NCBI RefSeq assembly: GCF_002355595.1
Contig: NZ_AP017422.1
Location: 4,964,823 to 5,028,822, forward strand
DNA from: Filimonas lacunae
Lineage (GTDB): Bacteria; Bacteroidota; Bacteroidia; Chitinophagales; Chitinophagaceae
Direction: 5' to 3'
Length of the DNA stretch: 64,000 nt
Made by a program: the position numbers and the translations under genes. Under the pieces are notes generated by a model, which ran no database searches, was not told where the DNA came from, and saw only the letters and a program-made list of their open reading frames with translations. Below, piece by piece: positions 26,897 through 34,887 of this stretch (positions within the stretch are counted from its first letter, which is position 1; every line of letters starts with the position of its first letter).

Positions 26897-28273
26897 ATGA
26901 AATTGTTATTATTAATACCATTTACCATAGTCTTCTCTCTTTTTGGTAATGCTCAGGAGCCTGCCACCAGTGTGCGCACCACCAATAGCTTAAAACTTGT
27001 TACCAGACATTCTCTGAACAATGCAGACGACTCGTTGCCGGCAACAGAAAAAGAGATCAGTTTTGAAACTGCTTTGGAAAAGGGCACTGACATACTGATT
27101 GAAAACAACGGCAGAACCATTGAACTGAAAACCTGGGACCAGCCTAAAGTAAAAATTGTAACACAGATAAGCTTTAAAGGCAACAATACTTTCACCGATG
27201 AAGAGTGGTTTGAAAAACTGAGTATCAGCTGGAAAAAGTTTGGCGGCAGCTTTCGCCTCATGACCAATAGTAACAACAACAGCTATGGCAACGGCAGCTA
27301 TAACTGGAACTATAACGGCGACAAACCTGCCCGCATGGTAAGCACCAGTAAAAAGAAAACCATTACCATATTTGTGCCTGCACAGGTAAAAGTAGAAGCA
27401 GAAAGCCGTAGCGGCGGGCTGAGCTTTTCCGGCAAACTGGAATCGTTAAAACTGATCACTAAAAATACCGCTGTAGAACTGGGAGATGTAAACACCTTAA
27501 CCCTGCGTAGCCAGAACGACAACATTGCTGCCGGCAATATTAAAGATGCTTTTATTGAAATGAACAACGGCCACTTCACCGCCAAAAACATTGCTAACCT
27601 GGATGTTGACAGTCGTTATAGCAGTGTGGATGCGGTAAACATTGACAAAGCCGTTATACGCAGCAACAACGATGAGTATGAAGTGGAAACTATTGGCAAT
27701 GTACGGGGCATTAAAAGCTATGGTACCCTGCGCATAGCCACTATTAAAAACACCATAGAACTGGAAGGCGTTAATGCAGATATTAAAATTCGCAACATTG
27801 CTCCTTCTGTGGAATATATTAAACTGGATAACAAATATGCAGATTTACGCCTGCCTGCCGCCGATTTAAAAAATTACACTGTAAGTATGGAGGGCAGTTA
27901 CAACAGCGTGTATGCTTCTTTTGAAAAAATTCCGATACCATCAAAAGATTCATCCACCGCCAGCAACACTAAAACAACACATGCCAGCGCTGCCCCTACG
28001 GCCGCTACTGCCCCCAAAGCGCCCAATAATAGTATAACCACCAATAAGGTGAATGGCATTAAAATAGAAAACGGCCAGGTAATAGATATAAATACAGATG
28101 CTATTATAGCAGAAGCAAAGCAAAACGCTGAACTGGACAAGGCGCAGGCATACAGCATAAGAGTAGGCGGTAAACGCTTAGACAAAGAATCCAATTTTAC
28201 CGCCAAAACCGGCGATGGCAGTGGGCCTAAGTTTGTGATCAAGTGTACCTACTGTTCAATAGACTTCAAGTAA
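26897..28273 (+). CDS. DUF4097-like secreted beta-helix protein
   Basis: 458 residues from the ATG at 26897, which starts a clean signal peptide (cleavage near FGNAQ); the frame opens at 26864 but that would overlap the upstream gene and disrupt the signal. The mature protein is a repeat of short strands (ENNGRTIELKTWDQPKVKI, LRSQNDNIAAGNIKDAF, VIRSNNDEYEVETIGN), like DUF4097/adhesin-type right-handed beta-helices. An Ala/Thr/Pro linker (about 355-385) precedes a C-terminal KFVIKCTYCSIDFK with two Cys. Third gene of the sigma operon; likely the envelope component monitored or produced under sigma control. Confidence 0.72.
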   Translation: MKLLLLIPFTIVFSLFGNAQEPATSVRTTNSLKLVTRHSLNNADDSLPATEKEISFETALEKGTDILIENNGRTIELKTWDQPKVKIVTQISFKGNNTFTDEEWFEKLSISWKKFGGSFRLMTNSNNNSYGNGSYNWNYNGDKPARMVSTSKKKTITIFVPAQVKVEAESRSGGLSFSGKLESLKLITKNTAVELGDVNTLTLRSQNDNIAAGNIKDAFIEMNNGHFTAKNIANLDVDSRYSSVDAVNIDKAVIRSNNDEYEVETIGNVRGIKSYGTLRIATIKNTIELEGVNADIKIRNIAPSVEYIKLDNKYADLRLPAADLKNYTVSMEGSYNSVYASFEKIPIPSKDSSTASNTKTTHASAAPTAATAPKAPNNSITTNKVNGIKIENGQVIDINTDAIIAEAKQNAELDKAQAYSIRVGGKRLDKESNFTAKTGDGSGPKFVIKCTYCSIDFK

Positions 28274-28302
28274 CCTCCCCCTTCTTTTTCCTTTTTACAA
28301 AA

Positions 28303-28355
28303 GCATAGCAGTATTCATTTTTGAAAAGTTTCTTTTTCAAGTGGCACTGCTATGC
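28303..28355 (+). promoter_or_regulatory. nested stem-loop in the leader of the outer-membrane protein gene
   Basis: Outer arms gcatagcagt (28303-28312) and actgctatgc (28346-28355) are perfectly complementary; inside, ttgaaaa (28321-28327) pairs with ttttcaa (28334-28340). It lies between the DUF4097-like gene and the ATG at 28381, without a T-run. A likely RNA structure controlling processing or translation of the last operon gene. Confidence 0.6.
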
Positions 28356-28380
28356 CCTTACACCACTAAAAACAATATCC

Positions 28381-30762
28381 ATGAAGCTGTTTTACTTATT
28401 ACCTGTATGGCTGCTGCTACCTGTGCTGGCAAAAGGACAGCTGAAACGGGAGTTTACATTAACCGATAGCATTGCCAGAACACCGGTAGCTTATGCCACA
28501 GTATATGTTTACAACCAGTACGACACCGCTAAACCTGTGCAACAACTGATTAGTAAAGAAAATGGTTCGTTTACAGTAAACCTCAGCGATACTGCTCATT
28601 ACCTGCTGAGCATACTGCATACCAACTACCAGGAGCAACGCCTGGCGCTTACCAGCCACCTGCCTGCTACCATTCTGCTCACCGCTGTAAACAATACGCC
28701 CGGCGCTGTTACGGTTACCGGCACGCGCAAAATGCTGGTAGAAAAAAAGGAAGACAAGCTGGTGTTCAATGTAGAAAACGATGTATCACTGGATGGACAA
28801 ATGGCCACGGATGCCCTGCGTAAAACTCCTTTTTTATCCGTTGATGGTGAGGGCAATGTGCAGTTGAAAGGCCAGTCGAATTTTAAAATATTGCTCAACG
28901 GTAAAGAATCCGGCCTTTTTTCCCGCGATCCCAAAGAAGCGCTGAAATCCTTTCCGGCCAGTTCTATTAAAAAGATAGAAGTGATCACCTCCCCTTCCGC
29001 CAAATACGATGCAGAAGGTGTAGGCGGTATTATCAATATCATCACCAAAAAAGCAGTAACCGGCTATAACGCCTCTTCCAGCATTAACATCAGCAATTAC
29101 CGGCACAACGAATACTTTTCGCTCAACGTAAAATATGGCAAACTGGGCTTTACCGGCAGTTTCAGCAATGGCAGGGGCCACAATTCCAATTACAAAAACT
29201 ATTCTTACACCCGCTCGTTACACCCGGTGGCCTATACCGAACGTATTTTAGACGGCACCGGCAACAACCGCTACAACTGGCAATCGGGTTCGGTAGAGTT
29301 AAGTTATGATATAGATAGCCTGCACACACTTAGCGTATATGGCAACATAGGCACCAACCCCTTTAGCCGGGAAGTGAACCGCAACGTAACAGTAGTAGGT
29401 ACTAACATCACGGATACGGCCCGCAGCCTTTTCCAGGAATTTGGCAGGTTTGAAAGCCGTTATAACGATTTTGGGCTGGACTATATACAAAAGTTTGCCC
29501 ACCACCCCAACAAGGAATGGAGCTTTAAAATGAACAGGCAGTATTCAGATGATGTATCCAACAACGACAACAATCAATACGCGCTGGATTACACCTACTT
29601 TGTACGCAATAATAACCGGGAAAGAAATACGCAGTATGTGTTGCAAACCGACCTGGTACTGCCTATGGCGCACGACCGCAAACTGGAACTGGGTTTAAAA
29701 AGTATACTCCGCAATGCCAACGCCAATTATGCAGCCAGTTATAATAACGGGGGCGATAAGTTTACAGAGGATGAAGCCAACACCAACCGGTTTAACTATA
29801 CTCAAAACGTATGGAGCAGCTACTTCACGTATACCATGAAAATACATGGCTACTCGCTGAAAGCAGGTAGCCGGCTGGAACAAACCACCATTAACGGCTC
29901 GTTTAAAAGCATTAACGATCGCTTACACCAGAATTACTACAACTATATACCTACCCTGTACCTGTCGAGGAAGTTTAAAGATAAACACGATGTATCGTTA
30001 AGCTACAGCAAACGGCTGCGCCGCCCTTATATCTGGGATCTGAACCCGTTTGTAAACAATATAGACACACTCAACATCACCTCCGGAAACCCCGCCTTGA
30101 AACCAGAAGTAACCCATAGCCTGGAACTCAGCTACAGCTACTTTAAAAATTCAAACAGCCTTTCAGTTATCCTTTCACAAAACATTTGTAATTCGCAGAT
30201 TATCCGTTATACCATATTTAACGATGCCACCGGTGTAGCTACTATCATCCCGTATAATATAGGTGAAAACCGTTTTACGGCAGTAAGCATCAACGCCAAT
30301 CTGAAACTATATACCATATGGTCGCTCAACCTGAATGCAGGCGTACAATACAACCGCGTTAAAAACAGGAACGACCCCAGCCAGCAAAACCAGGGCTTTA
30401 GTGGCAATGGCAACCTCAGCAGTACTATTGACATCACTAAAAAGTTCTCCTTCTTTAACAGCGGCGGCTACTGGCAATCGCCCATTCAGCTGCAGGGGAA
30501 ATATCCTTTTAATTACTGGTACGATGCAGGTGTTAGTTACAAGCTGCTGAACAACCAGTTGCGCATAAGTCTGCGGGCCAACAGCTTTTTACAGAAGTAT
30601 ATGCCTTTTACCCGCAAATTCAGCGATGCCAACTTTATACAGCAAACCACCAACAGCTTTATACAACGAAATTTTGTGCTGAATGTGAAGTGGAATTTTG
30701 GCAAATTATCGGAAAGCACCAGCCGCAAAAGAGGTGTAAAAACAGACGATATACAGAAATAA
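28381..30762 (+). CDS. outer-membrane beta-barrel family protein (TonB-receptor-like)
   Basis: 793 residues from the ATG at 28381, where the signal peptide begins (MKLFYLLPVWLLLPVLAKGQ); the frame extends upstream only through a TTG inside a hairpin. Order: CarboxypepD_reg-like beta-sandwich (about 22-100), plug-like domain (VENDVSLDGQMATDALRKTP, PSAKYDAEGVGGIINIITKK) and an OMP_b-brl_3-type barrel. Such proteins resemble TonB receptors but usually lack a canonical TonB box. As last gene of the sigma/anti-sigma operon it may be the transported or sensed component of the envelope system. Confidence 0.87.
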   Translation: MKLFYLLPVWLLLPVLAKGQLKREFTLTDSIARTPVAYATVYVYNQYDTAKPVQQLISKENGSFTVNLSDTAHYLLSILHTNYQEQRLALTSHLPATILLTAVNNTPGAVTVTGTRKMLVEKKEDKLVFNVENDVSLDGQMATDALRKTPFLSVDGEGNVQLKGQSNFKILLNGKESGLFSRDPKEALKSFPASSIKKIEVITSPSAKYDAEGVGGIINIITKKAVTGYNASSSINISNYRHNEYFSLNVKYGKLGFTGSFSNGRGHNSNYKNYSYTRSLHPVAYTERILDGTGNNRYNWQSGSVELSYDIDSLHTLSVYGNIGTNPFSREVNRNVTVVGTNITDTARSLFQEFGRFESRYNDFGLDYIQKFAHHPNKEWSFKMNRQYSDDVSNNDNNQYALDYTYFVRNNNRERNTQYVLQTDLVLPMAHDRKLELGLKSILRNANANYAASYNNGGDKFTEDEANTNRFNYTQNVWSSYFTYTMKIHGYSLKAGSRLEQTTINGSFKSINDRLHQNYYNYIPTLYLSRKFKDKHDVSLSYSKRLRRPYIWDLNPFVNNIDTLNITSGNPALKPEVTHSLELSYSYFKNSNSLSVILSQNICNSQIIRYTIFNDATGVATIIPYNIGENRFTAVSINANLKLYTIWSLNLNAGVQYNRVKNRNDPSQQNQGFSGNGNLSSTIDITKKFSFFNSGGYWQSPIQLQGKYPFNYWYDAGVSYKLLNNQLRISLRANSFLQKYMPFTRKFSDANFIQQTTNSFIQRNFVLNVKWNFGKLSESTSRKRGVKTDDIQK

Positions 30763-31117
30763 ACTTTTTTTCTCACGTGCATTACGCGGGCCGGGTTTCT
30801 ACCTGGCCCTTTTAGCTGTCAGCAACAGCCAAAAAAGAACAAAAAAATATAAAAGGTGAATTTTATAAGCGGGAGGAAGAACATAAGCGCCCGGCAATGT
30901 GTTCGCTGCACATTACCGGAAATGCTTATTCATTCAACAAGGGTACTTACCTAACAAATCAGCAGGGTATAAATAGGCCAATCTGATAACGGCTAATTAC
31001 TACTACTATTCTTATAGCACTCATTGAAGATAAGCAGAGAGCTTCTACACATTAACTGGCTTGTAGTTGAAGCGGGAGTTTTTTATAGATGAAGCAGGCA
31101 AAACCGGGGACGGTTTC
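30763..31117. other. 355-bp gap between convergent genes, with terminator and hairpin
   Basis: Contains the terminator at 30788-30813 and a second hairpin at 30891-30919 (arms ccggcaatgtg and cacattaccgg, one mismatch, 7-nt loop). No coding region supported. A small RNA cannot be excluded but nothing else points to one. Confidence 0.4.
30788..30813 (+). terminator. terminator after outer-membrane protein operon
   Basis: 9-bp stem gggccgggt / acctggccc (one G-U pair), 4-nt loop, followed by tttt. Confidence 0.75.
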
Positions 31118-32428
31118 TTATACGGCCAGGGGCATGCACAAAGTAAACACACTGCCTTCGCCCGGCGTACTTTCTACACGAATAGTACTATTGTTGCGCT
31201 CGGCAAACTCTTTACACAACAACAGCCCCAGTCCTGTACCTTTTTCGTTGCGTGTGCCGGACAAACTATTGCTTTTGGCGCCGCTGAACAACTGTTGCTG
31301 CATTTGCTCGTTCATGCCCGTTCCCCTGTCCTGCACCATAATTTGCGCCTGCTGTTGGCTGGCCTGTACCGTAATGGTAATAAACGAACCGGGATAGCTG
31401 AACTTCACCGCATTAGACAGCAGGTTGCGCATAATTAATGCAAAATGATCGGCATCGGCCCATACACGCACACCCGGTGCATACTGTGTGATCACCTGTA
31501 TATTTTTTTGCATTAATGTTTGCTGGTAAAAACCAATAACATGGTTAATAGCTTCCTCGGCCACAATTTCGCGCGGGGTTACTTCTATGCCCTGCAGCTG
31601 GGTAATGCTCCAGCGCAACAGGTTATCCAGGTTATATTGTAATTGCCCCACATCGCTGCTTAACCGGCTGGAGAGAGAGCGGAATTCTTCTTCCGATATA
31701 ATCTGATCGTTCAGTAATGTAAGCGAATAACTTAAAGCCGAAATGGGCGAACGTAAATCATGTGCTACAATACTAAACAGCTTTTGCATGGTAGCATTGG
31801 CCTCTTTCAGTTTGCGGTTGCCCTCTTCCAGTTTTACCTGGTAATTATATACCAGGCTTTTAAAATACTGGGCAATCAGCACCATAGACAAACTGGCCGA
31901 AATAAGATTAGCTGCCACCCGCCCATGCGACAAAAACATACCATGCGATTCGGGTGTAAGCTGAATGCGAATGCAGGTAAACAAAGCTACCAGCACGGTA
32001 GAAAAAATGAGGTAAGTTAGCTTACTGTTAAACATAATCACCGCAATCAGCACTATCATCAGCAAAAAATATTCAGCACCATTGGCAAACAATAAAGCTT
32101 CTGCCGCAAAAATGCCACCCAGCAACCACAGCAGCGGAAAACGTAGCCAGAAGTGTTTCTGCAGGTAGTTAATCCAGCCTAATGCTATATATATAAGTAT
32201 ATTACAAGCATTTAAGCTGCCCAACACATTATTGTGATGAAAAAAATTTATACAACTAAACCAGGTGATCATAGGCAGGGCGCTAATAATCACCACATTG
32301 ATAACCAATGTACTTTGCCGGTCGCGCGCAGGCATATCCGCCCTGATACCCATATACAATATGACGTGCCACCAGCGGGCCAGCCTTGCTGTAAATGAAT
32401 TAGCGTTTTTTGCATTTGCTGCTTCCAT
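31118..32428 (-). CDS. polytopic membrane histidine kinase
   Basis: 436 residues. About six transmembrane helices in the first 195 residues, a coiled coil (about 195-215), HisKA (SIVAHDLRSPISALS, His223), HATPase (RNLLSNAVKFSYPG, G1 DRGTGM, G2 GTGLGL). Resembles MHYT/7TM-like sensor kinases only loosely; signal unknown. Transcribed divergently from the LytTR regulator at 32493-33239 with only about 64 bp between starts, so the two probably form a pair with shared control. Confidence 0.87.
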   Translation of the reverse strand: MEAANAKNANSFTARLARWWHVILYMGIRADMPARDRQSTLVINVVIISALPMITWFSCINFFHHNNVLGSLNACNILIYIALGWINYLQKHFWLRFPLLWLLGGIFAAEALLFANGAEYFLLMIVLIAVIMFNSKLTYLIFSTVLVALFTCIRIQLTPESHGMFLSHGRVAANLISASLSMVLIAQYFKSLVYNYQVKLEEGNRKLKEANATMQKLFSIVAHDLRSPISALSYSLTLLNDQIISEEEFRSLSSRLSSDVGQLQYNLDNLLRWSITQLQGIEVTPREIVAEEAINHVIGFYQQTLMQKNIQVITQYAPGVRVWADADHFALIMRNLLSNAVKFSYPGSFITITVQASQQQAQIMVQDRGTGMNEQMQQQLFSGAKSNSLSGTRNEKGTGLGLLLCKEFAERNNSTIRVESTPGEGSVFTLCMPLAV

Positions 32429-32492
32429 TATATTGTAGAGAGTTTATATATTGCAGGCACATTACTACAGGAAAAGTGCCAGAGATAGCAAT

Positions 32493-33239
32493 ATGACGCA
32501 AGATAACATTTCAGTTCTACTAATTGAAGACGAAGAGGTTTGGGCCCGCACTATGCAGATAAGCCTTACTGAAATGGGATTTGAAATTGCAGCCATAGCC
32601 ACCAATGTAGCCGAAGCATTACCCGCCCTGAATGCCCTTAATTACGATATAGTATTGCTGGACATTCACTTAAACGGCGCCAACAGCGGCATTGAAATAG
32701 GTAAAATGCTGCATACGAATTTTCATAAGCCTTTTATTTTTGTTACCTCCAGCCTTAGCACCCATAGCTTACAGGAAGCAGTAACTGCCAACCCATCGGC
32801 TTATCTTATCAAGCCTATTAACCCGGCATCGTTGTTTGTAACCATTCATAGTGCCATTCATAATTTCACCCAGCAGAAAACGGTTACGGAACAATCTGAC
32901 GACAGTTACGAATCATTTTTTATTAAGCAAGGCAATAAGTATAAAAAAATAGACTGGAAAGATGTGATCTGCCTGGTTTCTGAAAAAAACTACACCCGCG
33001 TGTTAACCGCGCGCGACCAGGGCGAATATTTAATAAGAAGTTCGCTGCAAAAAGCGTTGCAGTTTATTATCCCTGCTCCCTTGCGCGGCAGGTTTGTTCA
33101 GGTGAACAGGGCCGAAGTGATACAACTGTCTTTTGTAGAAGAACTGACAGGCGATGTGCTAAAGGCAGGAAGCAAAACCTTCAACATTACAGAAGCCTAC
33201 CATAAAGAAGTAAAAAAAAGCCTGAACATTATTTCCTAA
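32493..33239 (+). CDS. LytTR-type response regulator
   Basis: 248 residues from the ATG at 32493; the longer frame starts at a TTG (32451). Receiver with acidic residues in IEDEE and phospho-acceptor Asp57 (LLDIHLNG), conserved Lys in LIKPINP. C-terminal LytTR DNA-binding domain (about 145-245: FFIKQGNKYKKIDWKDVICL, EKNYTRVLT, FVQVNRAEVIQL). Most likely the output of the divergent kinase. Its last codons form the stem of the terminator for the opposite-strand FecR gene. Confidence 0.88.
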   Translation: MTQDNISVLLIEDEEVWARTMQISLTEMGFEIAAIATNVAEALPALNALNYDIVLLDIHLNGANSGIEIGKMLHTNFHKPFIFVTSSLSTHSLQEAVTANPSAYLIKPINPASLFVTIHSAIHNFTQQKTVTEQSDDSYESFFIKQGNKYKKIDWKDVICLVSEKNYTRVLTARDQGEYLIRSSLQKALQFIIPAPLRGRFVQVNRAEVIQLSFVEELTGDVLKAGSKTFNITEAYHKEVKKSLNIIS

Positions 33240-33248
33240 CGTTCAGGC
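33211..33248 (-). terminator. terminator of FecR gene embedded in the LytTR coding sequence
   Basis: On the minus strand, stem gcctgaac (33241-33248) / gttcaggc (33220-33227) followed by a T-run (33211-33219). The downstream arm and T-run are the final Lys-rich codons of the LytTR gene (stop at 33237-33239). Confidence 0.7.
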
Positions 33249-33257
33249 CTGTGTATA

Positions 33258-34181
33258 TTAGTTCTGACAACCCTTGGAGTTGATAACCCAGGTGTCGTTT
33301 TCTTTAGTCAATGTGGCATTAATGCTTTCGGCAAACATTTTCAAAAACTTATCCAGTGGCGCATTCGCCTTCAGCTCGCCATAATATTTACAATTGAAAT
33401 ATTCCCCCTTTAGTTCTACCGGCACCTGAAACTGCCTCGACAGCTCTTTAATCACTTCATTCGCCGGCATACCCCAAAACTCGTAAGTACCGTTTACACG
33501 CGCCTGCATATGCTTATCGGCCGAAGCAAACTTTTGCTTTACTATCAGGTTTTCTTCTTTCACAAATACAGCACGCTCATTTGCCTGCAATGCCACTTGT
33601 TTGGCAGCCCCTTCGGGCAGCTGGCCGGCATCGGTAGTGGACGCAGATACCGTGTCCTGTACCTGAACGCTGGCATTGCCTTTTACCAGCGTTACCGCCA
33701 CATAGGCCTCATTATTATAAGCCTGAACGGTCAGATGCCCATCGGTGGTTTGTGTATTTACCCCGTTGGCATGGATAATAAACGGACGGCTGGTAGAAGA
33801 GGATACTTTTATAAAAGCCTCCCCGGTAACAGTCATCTCCCGCACATCGCGGGTAAACGACTGGGGATAGTCCAGCGTAGTGGCAGGTCCTAACCATACC
33901 TGTGTGCCATCGGAAAGACTAATTAATTTACGTTGCCCCACCCCGGTGCTTAACTGCTGCATTACCATAGGGTGCATTTTGTTATAAATAGCACTGCGCC
34001 AATGATAACCAGCGCCCGAAAGAAGGGCTACCGTACTGGCACCAATCACCCACCATTTGTATGTAGCAGCTTTTGTGTGGTGCACATTCTTATACGCTTT
34101 GACTTTAGATATACCATCGGAAAAAATTCCGGGGTATTGCTCATTGTCTCCATTGGAGTACAGCAAAGTTTCAGTTCTCAT
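33258..34181 (-). CDS. FecR-like anti-sigma/regulatory protein without adjacent sigma gene
   Basis: 307 residues from the ATG at 34181. The frame is open to 34439 but that extension overlaps the real gene 34217-34543 and has a composition unlike a protein. Short cytoplasmic N-terminus, one transmembrane helix (about 43-60), periplasmic FecR domain (GQRKLISLSDGTQVWLGPAT, DVREMTVTGEAFIKV) and a C-terminal DUF4974 domain (FQVPVELKGEYFNCKYYGEL). FecR proteins normally bind a TonB receptor's STN domain and an ECF sigma factor to induce transport genes. Here no sigma gene adjoins; the partners are a small CarboxypepD_reg-like gene upstream and divergent SusCD. Confidence 0.85.
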   Translation of the reverse strand: MRTETLLYSNGDNEQYPGIFSDGISKVKAYKNVHHTKAATYKWWVIGASTVALLSGAGYHWRSAIYNKMHPMVMQQLSTGVGQRKLISLSDGTQVWLGPATTLDYPQSFTRDVREMTVTGEAFIKVSSSTSRPFIIHANGVNTQTTDGHLTVQAYNNEAYVAVTLVKGNASVQVQDTVSASTTDAGQLPEGAAKQVALQANERAVFVKEENLIVKQKFASADKHMQARVNGTYEFWGMPANEVIKELSRQFQVPVELKGEYFNCKYYGELKANAPLDKFLKMFAESINATLTKENDTWVINSKGCQN

Positions 34182-34216
34182 ATATGATAAAGCAGTTTGG
34201 GGGTTACAGCAATTTA

Positions 34217-34543
34217 TTACTTTTTCTTCAATCGGAAAACTTGTTTTTGACTTACATCTGTAAGAACTATTTTCTCCGGAACAAAGTCTGCATGCTGCAC
34301 CTGAAGGGTTACAGGAAGTTTCTCCCAAGTATTGAGTTCGAAATTGCCATTCTTGTCTGTCAGTGCCTCTTCCTCTCCCACTACGGTGCTCACGTACACT
34401 TTTTCCACAGGCTTCTGGTCGCTGGCGGATAATACACATCCTTTAATAATGTAAGGTACCCTCGGCACATTGCCCGTTGTTACACTCACCATCATTGCCA
34501 TCAATGGAATGGATAACCAGGTTATCAGTTTATGTGCTTGCAT
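34217..34543 (-). CDS. small secreted CarboxypepD_reg-like domain protein
   Basis: 108 residues: signal peptide (MQAHKLITWLSIPLMAMMVS, cleavage near residue 24) and a single beta-sandwich like the CarboxypepD_reg domain found at the N-terminus of SusC proteins (IIKGCVLSASDQKPVEKVYV, ALTDKNGNFELNTW). Normally this domain is fused to a receptor; here it is free-standing and 35 bp upstream of the FecR gene, so the two are probably co-transcribed. It may interact with FecR or SusC in the periplasm (inference). Confidence 0.78.
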   Translation of the reverse strand: MQAHKLITWLSIPLMAMMVSVTTGNVPRVPYIIKGCVLSASDQKPVEKVYVSTVVGEEEALTDKNGNFELNTWEKLPVTLQVQHADFVPEKIVLTDVSQKQVFRLKKK

Positions 34544-34887
34544 CTGTTATCTGTTTATCTGAGAACAAATATAAGGGGCTTTCTAATTAGTCCACCATAA
34601 GAATAGGGTTTTAATTAAAATCTAATCTCTACCAGCCACTTATAAGTCTTTTATTTTAAAAACAGCATAATCAGGCAAAAACACACAAGCGTTTGTTAAA
34701 TAACTTTTCCATCCATATGTAAAAGTTACACATTCGTAGACAAAATCTAACAATTGCGTTTATTTAGTAAACATTTTTAAACAAAATTTAATCTTCTTTT
34801 AAATACTACTACAAATATCTCAACATATTAAAAGCAGCAACAAACTGCAAAAAACCGTACCGATCGATTTTTCTTAATTAAAATGCA
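34544..34887. other. 344-bp divergent promoter region for FecR module and SusCD
   Basis: Very AT-rich, no coding region. A minus-strand -7 element TATATTTG (34566-34573) serves the CarboxypepD_reg gene, about 23 bp from its ATG. Short inverted repeats aactttt/aaaagtt and gttta/taaac occur at about 34695-34770, possible operators. No clear plus-strand TAnnTTTG element was found for SusC. Confidence 0.45.

Noticed and set aside
34182..34439. 86-codon N-terminal extension of the FecR-like protein
   Set aside because: It overlaps the CarboxypepD_reg gene in another frame and reads as non-protein composition; the ATG at 34181 gives the normal FecR layout.
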